Source: Malurus cyaneus samueli (taxonomy: Eukaryota; Chordata; Aves; Passeriformes; Maluridae). From it: a DNA stretch of 64,000 nucleotides. A program made the translations under genes and the position numbers. A model generated the notes under the pieces. It did not search any database. It saw only the letters and a list, made by a program, of their open reading frames with translations, and was not told where the DNA came from. Positions within the stretch are counted from its first letter, which is position 1. Every line of letters starts with the position of its first letter. Positions 25,701 through 36,835 of this stretch are shown here, piece after piece. The stretch lies in contig CM019220.1 of the NCBI GenBank assembly GCA_009741485.1, positions 1,041,781 through 1,105,780 on the forward strand. Direction: 5' to 3'.

Positions 25701-26255
25701 TCTGCAGTAATAAATTCCGCTTTATTTGCTTTTATTTCCTAATTATTTTCTCAGTTTTCAGCTCTTAGGGATTGGAGCATGTCATTTACTGGTTCTGAAG
25801 GATATTTTCTGGGATGCTTCAGGATCAGAGATCCTGGCTTTGCTTGATTTACTTTAGAGGAATTAGGTGATTCCTTCAAATTCCCTCCGTGGCATTGCTT
25901 TGGTTTAAAGTTGCTAAAGCAGGAGCTTAATGAGGTAATTATAATTAATATTACATCAGGGTTTAGAGCCCTCAGGCAGGAGCCTCAGCACCATGGTCTT
26001 GATTTAAGGGAACATCTTGAATGCATTATTTACATCAGATATTAGACCTGCTGTGCCAGGGGATTTATTAGCACCAGATCTATTTATTTGGGAGAAATTG
26101 GGGGTAATGAGGGAAGCTACATGATCAGTTTGTAAATAAATGGATGTTGATTTCAGATAAATGATAGATAAGCTCAGCCTGGCTCCTGGAGAGATCAGAG
26201 CAAATGCTCTGCTGGAGATTCTGCCTTAATTCAGGGATATTTTAGGATACCAGTC

Positions 26256-26703
26256 CCAGTCTCAAGACACATCAGGATTGTGGAATCTCACCGCAGAGAT
26301 CTTCTGGATTTTGAGGTATTTCAGCTCCTCTTGTGGTTAGTGAAACACACTTGGCTCTCTTCATGTTTGGGTGGCTTCCAAAGCTTTAACCCATTGTGTT
26401 CCTTGATGAAGGAAGTCAATTGTGGCTGTGAGGTGGGATGGGCACAGGGATCCTCAGATGCAGCTCTCAGATCAAATGGGGGATATTGAGTCCATCTAAA
26501 AAACCCCTCAATGTTCTGTAGGCCCCCAAAACCCCTTCTGTGAAAGGAGATACTGCTTTAATCTCGTTTTAAACATCCATTTTTTTATATTGAATGTTTA
26601 CCAATTTCCATGTTTTTTCCTGGTAATATTTGATGTTATTCCTGCTGATATCATGGACAGTTTTTGAGGTAAGTCTAAGCAAGTTTTTCTCTCCATCTCC
26701 TGG
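26256..26703. other. Single-copy sequence after the duplication
   Basis: This is where the right copy departs from the left. No repeat or gene is recognised. The next feature is a CR1 element. Confidence 0.6.
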
Positions 26704-27022
26704 TGGGAGGTTGTAACAAGGTGGGGCTCAGCCACTTCTCCCAGACAATCAGTGGTAGAGAAATGGTTTTCCCACAAGGGGAAATATTTTCTCCAGGGGA
26801 GGTTTGGGTTGGATATCAGGAAAAAATTCTTCACATGAAGAGTGGTCAAGCACTGGAATTTAGGCTGCTCAGTGAGTGGTGGAGTCACATCCCTGGAGTT
26901 CTTCAAAAAATGAGTGGATGTGGCATTTGGTGGTGTTTAGTGGGAGTGGGGGTGTTCAGTCAAAGCTTGGCCTTGATGGTCTTGGAGGTCTTTTCCAACC
27001 TTAATTAATCTGATTCCATGAT
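26704..27022 (+). mobile_element. CR1 LINE, end of ORF2 plus 3' region
   Basis: Plus-strand CR1 of a different subtype from the one at 1,305. It shows GGAGGTTGTAACAAGGTGGG, GGTTTGGGTTGGATATCAGG, a block encoding the FFT/VVKHW-type ORF2 end, and GGTCTTTTCCAACCTTAATT with a GATTCCATGATA tail. Stops and indels make it non-functional. Confidence 0.9.
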
Positions 27023-29035
27023 ATCCAAATGGATCAAGAAGTGGAATAACTGAAGGAAATATGGGAAATGTAAAATACTGATCTGGACAGTGCCTTTACA
27101 TCTGCCGGGAGTGCTGCAGGAACACCTGGTAAATTCTGGATCTGGGGTTTGTGGGGTAACTTTCCTGTGGATTAAGGTTTCCAAAAATATAAGAGATCTG
27201 TTCCCCTGAAATGCTGGCACTGGGTTTTCTCTCTCTCTCTCCCTCCCATGGACAGACATCCCAGTTTTCCCTGGCGGTGTGAGGAGAGTGGAATGACTGA
27301 AATCAGACCTCCTGTTTTGCTGGCCTTGCTTTGTTTGCTCCAAGAGTGAAAAATTCATGGCTCCAGGTGACACCAGAGTGCAAAAAAAGAGCAGTGTGGG
27401 CTGTGGCTGCAGCTCTCCTGACCCAGGAACTCTCCTGCTTGGCTCCTGTTCCTAAATCTGATGTCCCAAAGGCAGCAGGAAAATTCCTTCCATAAGCAGC
27501 TGCTGCTCCCAGCCCAGGACACAGGGATTCCTCCTGCAGCTCAGGCACAATCCACACTGGGAGGATGTTCTCCATCAGTGCTGCAGGTGAATTTAGTACG
27601 AAACACAGTTCTGCTGATGCTGCTGTTCTTCATTGTGATGATGCTGCTGAGGCCAGAGATTCCTTGATCCATAAATGTGCGTGGGGTTTTGTGAATTCCA
27701 AGTAGCTTAATTCCATAAAAGTTTTTTTTTTGTGAATTTCTAGCAAATTAATTCCATAAAGGAGGAAGCAACCTGTGCATCATCTCTGTCCTGTGCCCTG
27801 GTCCTCCGTGCACCATCCAGACCTGTGAGTTTTAGAATGAATAACCTGTTTTCTGATGCAACATCAGGCAGCCTTGGTAAAGATCCTGATAAATAAAACA
27901 CCATCCAGGTCAAAGCAATTCTCTTCTGCTCAGCCCTTTAATTTATTATTATTATTTTTTAAAATCCATCTATTTTTAAAAAAAAAATACGTGCTGCCCA
28001 CTGAGCTGCAGCTAAGTAGGATGGATGGTTCATTTCCTACCCACCCCACTTTAATTAGTCCCTCATTATTTCCTGCCCCTCGTTACACCCCCCCTGCTCC
28101 CTGACATGGAGCTGCAAATGAATTATTAGCAAAACACAGAGGAATATGCAAGCTGATAATTCCTTTTGGTCTTTGCTGGAAAATTGCAGGTGTGCATGTT
28201 GATTTTCAAAATATTTTATGTGGCCTGACACAGAGGTTGTCAAACTGTTGCTTTCCAGAGGAGAAAGTTTTCTGTGTTATTAATTATGGATATCTGTATC
28301 GATATTAATTATATTTTCCATTCCTCTTAGGACATGGTGAATGCAGCCATGAGGGAAAAGGGGAATTTTTAGCAAATATTAAACCAGCACTTGTTAAATT
28401 CCAGTGCCCAGAGCACAAGTTGTGATTTTAGTGCGTGTCAGCTGCTGGGTGAACCCCCAGGTCAGGGCAATGCAGCAGAACAGGATTCTGGCAGGGTTTG
28501 GTTTGCCAGGAGAAAAAAAATAAATGCAAAAGGAGAAACAGGAAAAGAAATGAATTCTATTTGTGCCTTTCTGGGCTGGGATTTAAGAGCAGCAAGTGGA
28601 ACAAATTCACAACTGTGAGTGGAGGAAGACACAGTTACAGGAGGGTGGCAAATGCTGGGAAACATCAGGGGGAGGAGACCCTGGTAAAAGGATTAAACCA
28701 CATAGGCCCCTGAAACTGTCACTCAAATGGGAGTTACAGATCCTAACACCATTTTTAAATTTTCCATTTGAAAGTTGACCTTTTTTGTCATTAAAGTGTG
28801 AAATGTTCACGGCAGTGACCCAAAGCGGTTTGGTTTATTCTCATTACAAATGAACACTTCATTCATTCACTGTGTGGGGTTTGGGATGTTTTCTGGGGGA
28901 GGAAGAGGGTTTATTCTGAATTAGCAGCACCACCATCCTCCCTCGATTTTCTGTTTCTATGCTATGAGGTTTTGTGGTGTTTATTATTTTGTAAGGTTTG
29001 GCATTCGTTGGATTGGAGAAAGAACTGCAGACAAC
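27023..29035. other. Non-coding stretch with a short CT repeat
   Basis: It contains a short CT run (about 27,229-27,242) and AT-rich patches near 27,940-27,990 and 28,260-28,320. No gene is supported; the open frames are short and lack domains. Confidence 0.6.
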
Positions 29036-29100
29036 ACCACCCAGCCTGGCCTTGGACATATCCAGGGACGGGGAATCCACTCCTCTGGGGAACCTCTTCT
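29036..29100 (-). mobile_element. Short CR1 remnant
   Basis: About 65 bp carrying CCAGCCTGGCCTTGGACATA followed by CCAGGGACGGGGAATCCACT, the complement of the CR1 region near the ORF2 stop. Confidence 0.7.
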
Positions 29101-30189
29101 GTTCAGCAGGAGATAACGTTGATACTGGAATTTAGCTTTGAATAGGATTGTATTTCATGTTAAACAAAAATCTGCTTTGGAAGAGTATTTTTTTATGGCC
29201 TGCCAAAATCAAACCTGTGTGTGGAAGGTGGGCTGGGAAAGACTCAGAGATTTAAGCTAAAGAACCAAATTTCAGCGACCTGTTTTGAGTGGGTATTGAC
29301 CTCATTATTTCTGTGCTCTCCTAATGAGTCAGGCAGGGAGAGCAGGACCTCAGATTGAGTTTGAGATCCTCCAGCTTGAGATAAGGAGTAAAAACAGTGC
29401 AGGAATTTACAGGAAGGGAGTGGATGATGTTTACACATTGCTCCATCCTTCCTAGAGTGTTGGAAATGACAGCTGGGATTAAAGCAGGTCACCTCTTGTG
29501 GCTGATTTCACAATTCCCCAGTTCCTGTGACCCTGTGAGCTGGGGAAAGTCAGCTGAGGAGAGAGGGTTTCGAAAGGGCTCTGTTTGCACAGCGCAGCCG
29601 AGCCAGGACGTTCTTCGAGAGCCTCGTGCTGTTGACAAAAATTCCCTTTTCTCCAGAAATGTGAGTCAGCCCGAGCGTGGATTGCAGCTCGGGGCTGGAT
29701 CCCTTCCTGGTCCGTGTAGGGTGGAGCAGACCAGCCCCACAGGCTGCAGTATTTCATCCCTGAGTGGCTGCTGGAATGTTTTTCCTTCCTGTGATTTCTG
29801 TCCTGGGGGAGCTGATCTCGTGGGGTTGTGGCTGCAGAGGGGACAGCGTGCACAGAGGAATTGCAATCGTTTCCTGAAGGGAAGGAATTCTTCCTGTGCC
29901 CTGACAAGCCAAGTGATAACAGCAACCTTCGTGACAGACCAAATTTATGTTTGCAGACCTTCCCACCTGTTTTTGCATTACAAAATTATGAAAAACAAGT
30001 TTTCTGCTTCCCTGTGCAGGTGTATGTGGAGCTGAGCTGCTCCCAACATTTCTGGGAGGTTTTTTTCATCAGGTGTGGAGCAGGAACATCTAAAAATGTT
30101 TCCCCTTTTGTAGGAGGACTTTTCATCTTGCAGGACTGAAGAGGAGATCCATCAGTCTTGAATTAATTAATTAATGACAATTAAGTCTG
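29101..30189. other. Non-coding stretch with a long chance frame
   Basis: A plus-strand frame of 212 codons at 29,397-30,035 is the longest here that is not repeat-derived. It has no recognised domain, no repeated motif and unremarkable composition, and the opposite strand is also open for 148 codons in the same place. I treat it as a GC-driven chance frame. Confidence 0.5.
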
Positions 30190-30375
30190 CTCTGGGAGGG
30201 TGAGGAGGGCTGGACTGAAACTCCCAGAGAAGCTGTGGCTGTCCCTGGATCCCTGGGAGTGTCACTGGGGTTTGGGGCACCCCGGGATGGTTGGAGATAT
30301 CCCTGCCCATGGCTGGAGATGTGGAATGAGAGGATCTGTGAGGTCCCATCTAACCCAACCCACCCATGATCCCAA
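30190..30375 (+). mobile_element. CR1 3' fragment with internal deletion
   Basis: Plus-strand CR1: CCCAGAGAAGCTGTGGCTGT, CTGGATCCCTGGGAGTGTCA, then directly GGGGTTTGGGGCACC (the usual AAGGCCAGGCTGG block is missing), CCCTGCCCATGGCTGG and GTCCCATCTAACCCAACCC. Confidence 0.87.
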
Positions 30376-30960
30376 TCCATGTTTCTCCTTGCAGCACCTC
30401 AGCTGTGACCAGGGCACTCCAGGGACCCTGGAGCATCCTCTGCCTTCCTTGTGAAAGCTCCTTTGCTCTGGAAATGCTTCAGGTACCTCCTTTATTCCAT
30501 TAAATGCTTCAGCAAGCAGGAAATCTCCAGCATTAGTCACAAATAAAGCATTTCTTGGTCTCTGAAACAGCGTCACCATCCAGAAACTTCTTGAACAAAC
30601 TCAGAAGTTGCCATGTTCTAGATCTGCAGTCGTGGCAAACAATGGCATTAGGGGGGAAAAAATTGCAGAAGGGCTCCATTTTTCATTTTAAATTATACCC
30701 AGCTTTCTTAGAGCAAATTAAATTGCACTTAACCAAAGAATACAGATAACAGTATTAAGCACAATAGAACATTTTAATTACTAAGAAAAACAAATGTCCG
30801 TGTCTGTAGCTGTAATTAAGGGAGAGCTGTGTTTGCTGTGCATTAGTGTGACTTGTATGTCTGAGATGCAGTAATTGGCCCAATCCATCAGGGGCTTCAG
30901 CCTTGGATTCCTGGGCATGGAGAAGCTGCATGGGAAGGTGGGGATGGGGTGAGGCTGTTT

Positions 30961-31384
30961 TGATGCCTAATCTGGGTTTACCTAAACCAGAGGCTGGATA
31001 AATTCGGAGAATCCAGAGCAGTTCTGTTCATGGCAGGGCCTTCAGGGCCATCCAGGGCAGTCCCACACCCACAATGGACAATGGCTCACGGGTTTTTCAC
31101 CCTTTTCACTTTTGTCCATTTGCACATCGGGATTTGCTGAATCCTCCAATTGCAGCTCAGCCAATGCAGTCAAAAACTCCAGCTTGGCTCCCCCAATTCT
31201 CTGTTGTTTCCATCTCTTGGGGCCTGGCCCAGGGAGGTGTCCTTGAGTTTGGGGCTGCAGAGGAATTTGTGTAAAACTGGGAGAGCAGGAGCTCAGCACT
31301 GTCTGTGGAGCCTGGAGTTAAACACTGAAGGATCCCAGGGGTACAGAGACATGGAAATGGAGAAGTTAAAATCCCAAAGCATCA
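30961..31384. mobile_element. Solo LTR-like element, copy 1
   Basis: A 424 bp element starting TGATGCC and ending GCATCA, that is TG...CA with a short terminal inverted repeat. It is flanked on both sides by GTTT (30,957-30,960 and 31,385-31,388), a 4 bp target-site duplication. It aligns along its length, in reverse orientation, with 46,537-46,968. These are features of a solo LTR left by an endogenous retrovirus; a 4 bp duplication fits ERV1-type integrases. No internal retroviral sequence adjoins it. Transcriptional orientation is not clear and the family name is unknown to me. Confidence 0.75.
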
Positions 31385-31744
31385 GTTTGAGGGGTCTGAA
31401 CCCATCAGGTGATGGGGCAGAGCAGCCCAGCTTGGGAGGGAGTTCCAGTTGTTCTCCAGGAGCTCCCTGGAAGCTCCAGATGTGTGCTGTGCCTTCAGGG
31501 ATTCCTGCTGGGAATACTCCATCCATATCTGGCAGCTTCTGCGGGGATGAATATGGGGGATCAGGAGACACCGTGGGGTGGGAGACAAAACAATGCTTTG
31601 CTGAACCCTCTGTGATCCCACTCAGGGAAAGGGGTTTGGGAAGGAGGAGACAAAGGGGAGGATGAAGGAGAAGAGGAAGGAGAGGAAGTGGCTTCAGGTT
31701 AAACCAGGAAAGGTTTAATTTGGTTTAATAGGTTGGATTTTAGG
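31385..31744. other. GC-rich non-coding spacer
   Basis: A GC-rich stretch between the LTR-like element and a CR1, ending in a purine-rich block (about 31,625-31,695). Open frames on both strands reflect GC content; no product is recognised. Confidence 0.5.
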
Positions 31745-31931
31745 GACAATTTATCAGTGGAATGGTTTGCCCAGCCCTGTCCCAGCTGCCCAGGGCAGTG
31801 GTAGAGTCCCCAAGCCCAGAGTGATTTAAAATCCATGTGAATGTGGCACCTGGGGACAAGTGATGGCCTTGGCAGTGCTGGGGAAAGGTTGGACTTGATC
31901 TTAAAAGTCTTTTCCAACCTGAATTGTTTGG
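31745..31931 (+). mobile_element. CR1 3' end
   Basis: Plus-strand CR1: CAGTGGAATGGTTTGCCCAG, GCAGTGCTGGGGAAAGGTTGG, and AAGTCTTTTCCAACCTGAAT near the end. Same general subtype as 26,704-27,022. Confidence 0.85.
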
Positions 31932-32594
31932 CAATTTGGTGAAACAGGACTCAGGGTGCAGGAGGGGCAAAGGAAACCTGCAGGAATGAATAGGGAGACC
32001 CTGAAAAACAAAAGGTGCTTATATTTCCCAGATTTAATCCTTGCACTGTTCCCTCCTCTCACTCAGGATGCCCAGTGACAGCAACACAATCCTCAGACAC
32101 AGAAAGGGCCAGGAAAAGGAAAGAAACAATTTGTTCTCCGTGCCCCTCGTGATAGAACATGAGTAATGAGAGCAAAAAATCACAGCAGGGGAGAGCTGGT
32201 TAAAAATGAGGGAATGGTTTTTAATATTTAGATAGTTAATTACTGGCATTAATTCCCTAGGGAGACTGTGAAAAGCTCTTCCATGGAGTTCTCATGTGAG
32301 GAAATCTTTCTGAAGGGAGCCGTGGTACAGTTTGTTCCATCTTTGGATGGGAATGGGTCACAGCCTCATCCATCCTGGTCCCTGTCAGCCCAGGGTGGGC
32401 AAATTCTGCTGTTTGAGGAGAGGTGTGGGGTATAAATCCATCCTGGGATTGTTTGGGAGGGCTCTGCTGGTCAGGAACTGGTGATGTGGACTCATGGGTG
32501 ACCCCTCAGAGGGAAACAAATCCAGGGAGAAAAGGATTCCTGGAGGTGTGAATGGCTCCCAGTCCTTTATAGGTTAAAATATGAGCTACTGCAG

Positions 32595-32735
32595 ACTCAG
32601 AATCCTGAAATCTCGAAAAGTTTGGGTTGGAAAGGAGCTCAAAGCTCATCCAGTGTCACCCCCTGTCATGGCAGGGACACCTCCCAGTCCCAGGGTGCTC
32701 CCAGCCCTATCCAACCTGGCCTGGATCAATCATCC
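32595..32735 (-). mobile_element. CR1 3' end
   Basis: Minus-strand CR1: AGTTTGGGTTGGAAAGGAGC, then GGCAGGGACACCTCCCAGTC and CCCTATCCAACCTGGCCTGG. Confidence 0.87.
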
Positions 32736-33673
32736 TGAATCCATTTCCAAGCAGATTTGTCCACAAAACTCACTAAAATGTTGGGAACAACCTCTTCTGA
32801 AATGTAATTTTGCCCCGTTTTAGGGCTGCAGGTGGGAAGGGAGAAGAACACTCCTCACCCTGCACTTCTGCTCCTTCTGCTGTGGCCTTTGTTATCGGAA
32901 AAGTGGGAGAGCTTTGTTGGGAAAGCTGTGGGTTAATGGTGAATTCCTGGGTTGGAATGCACATTCCAGACGTGCCAGCGCTGATGCTTTTAAGCAACAA
33001 AATCCATCTGGTGATTGCAGCAGGGCTGGAGTGGTGTCACAGCCCACAGGGGGAGGAATGAGTGACTTCAGTGGCTGTGGAGCTCTAAATCCACTGCCTG
33101 CTCTGAGGAGATGGACTTTGAGTTAAAAAAATCAGGAGAAAAAGCAAGGAGAGTAGGTAGAGCTGTCAGTTTACTGGGTGTTGCTGGCAGAAATATGATT
33201 TACTTGTCAGCCAGTGAGAAAACACTATTTATGCAGAAGTGCCAGCAAGATTTGCAGTGCAGGAACGATGAATTATAGTTATTACATAACCAAGTGATGT
33301 ATTTGATCACCTGATGCTGAAATATGCACCTAAAGGAATTCTGTGCATGAAGCTGTGTGTTGGATTTGAGGTGTTTTCACATATGAAGTTCCTAAATAAG
33401 GTTAAAATTACGTTAAAAATTTGGAATTGTGTTCATGATGTGCTCTGTGCAACCTCTCAAACAACAACAGCAAAAAGTATTTTTGCTTTTCCTTCAGGCC
33501 ACTAAAAATGACAATCCTAGGGTCCCTGATGGTTTTAAAGAAAGTGAATCTGAGCAGGTTTCACACCCACCAAATGCAAGATTCAGTGGGGAAAACAATT
33601 CTGTTTTATGTGGAAGAAACGTAAAGGAACTAAGGAAAATTTGGCGTGTGAGAGTGAGCAAATAGCTAAAAAA

Positions 33674-34075
33674 ATCATGGAATTACAGAGTGGTTTGGGG
33701 TGGAAGGGGCCTTAAAGACCATTCAGTGACACCTTCCACTGTCCCAGGGAACTCCAGTTCCTTGGGCACTGCCAGGGATCCAGGGGTGGAATTCCATCCC
33801 AGCCCCTCCCAGGGAACAATTCCCAATTCCCAATATCCCACCCATCCCTGCCCTCTGGCAGTGTGACCCCATTCCCTGGGTCCTGTCCCTCCATCCCTTG
33901 GCCCCAGNATCCCTGCCCTCTGGCAGTGTGACCCCATTCCCTGGGTCCTGTCCCTCCATCCCTTGGCCCCAGTCCCTCTCCAGCTCTCCTGGAGCCCCTT
34001 CAGCCCCCAAAAGGGGCTCTGAGCTCTCCCTGGATCCTTCCCTTCTCCAGGGGAACATTCCCAGCTCTCCCAGCC
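33674..34075 (-). mobile_element. CR1 LINE 3' fragment containing an assembly join
   Basis: Minus-strand member of the 1,305/15,117 subfamily. It runs from AATCATGGAATTACAGAG (3' tail) through CCCAATTCCCAATATCCCAC to GGGGAACATTCCCAGCTCTC. Its real length is about 65 bp shorter than shown, because of the 64 bp duplication around the N at 33,908. Confidence 0.92.
33844..33972. repeat. 64 bp direct repeat on both sides of an N
   Basis: Positions 33,844-33,907 and 33,909-33,972 are the same 64 bp on either side of the N at 33,908. The repeated text lies inside a minus-strand CR1 element, and the sister elements at 35,143-35,485 and 15,117-15,528 have it once. This is an unmerged contig overlap, not biology. 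Confidence 0.93.
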
Positions 34076-35142
34076 TGTGTTTTTAGAAATTATCCTGAGG
34101 AAAATGAAACTTTTGCTGCCGTTCCCGGGGCCTCAGGCAGAAGCAGCGTTTGCCTCCAGGATCTGTGTGGGAACAGACCTGAGCACATTTCCCAAAAGGC
34201 AATAACTGGGAAGATGAATGAGGACAAAGCTTTGCATTTTCGTTGGTACAGGCAGAGGTTGGAGATGTGGAGAGCCCAAAGGGGATGGGAGAAAGGCAGA
34301 GGAGAGCAGAGCAAAGGGTTCAGCTCCCATGGGATTTGCCCCCTGAGCCTCCCTTCAGGACTGGGGAGCATTGCTTGGTTTTCCAGCTGGGTTAAACATC
34401 ATTCCCTGGTGCTCATACCCTGATTTACTTTTATTTTCACTGACTCTCTGCTTTCATTTCGAAACCTCTTGATTCTCCTGAGCTCAGATAGAGCTGGCAG
34501 CTGTCTTGGGCCATCACCCCGAGCTGAGGAAATCTGGATGATTCATTTGCCTCCACAGAGGGAGCTCAGAGCTTGGAACCCTTTTCAGACTCTCACTACA
34601 AGGCACGAATTAGGGGGATCTTGGTTTCCATCTCCCCAAGAGCTGCCAAATTCCCTTCTCCTCTCCTGTGGCTCTCATGCCACCCTTTGGGATCGTGCAT
34701 TAAATAATGTGACTGATATTTGTCATGTGTCATTTGTCCTTTGGAGGCACAAATGTATGTTGTTTTCACTGGTTCTTTCAGGGCTTTTTAACCCAAATAT
34801 ATTTATTTTCTTGTGCTGTTTGAGGTAGCACATAAAGCAGCGTGGGGTAGAGTGGGATTTGGCCTGGAGGGCACTGTGCTTCCAGGAGGATTTTATTCCA
34901 TGCTGGGGTTAATTCCTAAAAAAACCCTTATTTTGTGGAAGGGCTCTGTCTGGGCTGTGTGAGGAACTCGTGGCTGTGGGGGAAGTGGGTTTGAGGTGTT
35001 CTGGGGCCAGAGCAGGAGGTGCTGAGACCCCTCTGGCTGCATTTGGTGGATTTTTATTCCAGACCCCGTCTGATGCTGTGGGAGGGCACACGAGGCCAGG
35101 GCACCAAGGATTCTCCTGGGATGTGTCTTGGGCTTTTTTCTC
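34076..35142. other. Non-coding spacer between two CR1 elements
   Basis: Nothing is recognised. Frames of 60-120 codons exist on both strands without domains. Long minus-strand frames that start inside the neighbouring CR1 run into this region and are artefacts of the repeat. Confidence 0.55.
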
Positions 35143-35485
35143 ATAAAATCCCGGAATGGTTTGGGTTCTCCAAGGGCAAGGACACCTCCCATTGACCCAG
35201 GTGGCTCCAAGCCCCAATGTCCAGCCTGGCTTTGGACACTGCCAGGGATCCAGGAGTGGAATTCCATCCCAGCCCCTCCCAGGAACAATTCCCAATTCCC
35301 AATATCCCACCCATCCCTGCCCTCTGGCAGTGTGACCCCATTCCCTGGGTCCTGTCCCTCCATCCCTTGGCCCCAGTCCCTCTCCAGCTCTCCTGGAGCC
35401 CCTTCAGGCCCCAAAAGGGGCTCTGAGCTCTCCCTGGATCCTTTTCCCTTCTCCAGGGGAACAATCCCAAATCTCTCCCAGCATT
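35143..35485 (-). mobile_element. CR1 LINE 3' fragment
   Basis: Minus-strand CR1 of the same subfamily as 33,674 and very similar to it over about 250 bp, including CCCAATTCCCAATATCCCAC and TCCCTCCATCCCTTGGCCCC. A 238-codon minus-strand frame here is mostly this repeat plus flanking sequence. Confidence 0.92.
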
Positions 35486-35719
35486 TCCTCATAGGAAAAG
35501 AAGCAGGAATCCATTCCCACAGAGCAAAGCAAAGTTCAGGAATCAGGAAGGACTCTTCAAAGCCGCTGTCCTGGTCAGAACCAAACTCCAAGTGTGGCTG
35601 TTCCCCCAAAAAAACACTTTTGTTCAGAGAAAGAAAAGCTGTAAAAAATTAAAACAGTGTAATCCCTGTACAAAAAGGGGTCACTAACACCGGGAATCTT
35701 CTCCCAGGATGTTTTTTGC

Positions 35720-36330
35720 CACTTTTACTCCTGCTATTTTATTACCCTGCTGATGAGAGCACTGCTACCACCAGCCCAGCACTGCACAGACTCCACGGAT
35801 CCCATCTCTGGTTCTCTGGTTAATTTATGGACCCTGCCCTCTCTCACCAACCATGGGATGACTTCATGTGCCTCCAGTGCAAACCATTTCTGCCAGTTCA
35901 GCATGTCTCTAATAATCAGGGCCCGTAATTTGGTTTGCTCCATTCATTGATTGCCCCAAATATGATTTTGCGAGGCGAAGCTCCCCGAGTCATAACCACA
36001 GAAATGACAGGCGGTACTTTTTGTAATCTCCATATTTGACGCATGAAAGAAGGCTAAATTCCTGTTTGAATAAACAACATAATAAGGTTATTGAGAATAA
36101 GACCATTACTATATAAAATTATGTCTAAGTGGCAGATATAATTAACATTGGATTGTAATTACACTAATTACAAGTCACATTAAGATACTCCAGTAATGAC
36201 AAAGTGAGCACCCTATAATTGAATGGAATAAGCAGGGAAACATGCTGCTCACACTAATTACCTAAATGAGCTAATATGTCTTCGGAGTGACAGTCATGCT
36301 CAGTGTTATTACACAGGCAAGACAATTTTG
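35720..36330. promoter_or_regulatory. Best candidate conserved non-coding block
   Basis: About 600 bp free of repeats, AT-rich with scattered CpG (GCGAGGCGAAGC, GGCGGTAC, TTTGACGCATG) and dense homeodomain-type TAAT sites. At 36,154-36,172 an imperfect palindrome, TGTAATTACACTAATTACA, places two TAATTA cores about 9 bp apart. The texture is typical of deeply conserved developmental enhancers. The first ~200 bp is open on both strands (minus frame 35,734-35,943), so a conserved exon is a weaker alternative. Confidence 0.45.
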
Positions 36331-36619
36331 TGAGTTTAAAAAAAAATCTAATTTCCTTCCTTCCTTCTCTTCAGGACCCATTTCAAATCATCAGCAGCTT
36401 CAGAATTTCTCTCTTGAGCCAGAAATAGAGAGATCCCACAGTTTAGGCCTTGGCTAATTTTCTTCGACAAAGGACGATTTTCAGGGTTATACTGTGATTT
36501 TTGATGTGTTCCTGCTGCTTCCAAAGTAAAACTGGGCTTGTTCTGGGTGTCTTGGTGGGCTCCTTTGACAAAGTTGATCCACTGTGATTTTTTTTTTCCC
36601 CGCTTGTCTAAATCTGAAG

Positions 36620-36835
36620 CAAACAAAATAATGTAACTTAAGCTCAGCGTGCTCTACGACATAAAACGGACTTATTTTGTTGGCTCCAGAGTAACAAATA
36701 CGGCTTAAAACAGTCTGGCTCCAGTCGTGCCCTTGAGAGTGGTAAAATTTGAATTATTCAAGGCAATTAGTGGGAGCATTGCAGTGGAACTCAAATTTCA
36801 GCTCAAGCTTCTAAGAATAAAAAACTAATATAAGA
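36620..36835. promoter_or_regulatory. Candidate conserved non-coding block
   Basis: An AT-rich, repeat-free block with isolated CpGs (CTCTACGACATAAAACGG, AATACGGC, AGTCGTGCCC) and TTGAATTATTCAAGGCAATT, close to the larger block at 35,720-36,330. Regulatory function is inferred from texture only. Confidence 0.3.

Larger units (their letters stand above)
13769..26255 (+). repeat. Right copy of the ~12.4 kb direct duplication
   Basis: This is the cleaner copy of 1-12,380. Its CR1 fragments fit the family pattern better; for example the minus-strand end at 22,562 reads TTTGGGTTGGAAGGG where the left copy has lost bases. It contains two single-N joins, at 13,848 and 16,604. Homology with the left copy stops at 26,255, after which this copy runs into unrelated single-copy sequence. 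Confidence 0.95.

Noticed and set aside
29397..30035. 212-codon plus-strand frame, longest not derived from a repeat
   Set aside because: No domain or motif is recognisable, the opposite strand is also open for 148 codons, and composition follows local GC. Not supported as a gene.
34893..35609. 238-codon minus-strand frame
   Set aside because: Most of it is readthrough of the CR1 element at 35,143-35,485 plus flanking sequence; the same peptide text appears at other CR1 copies.
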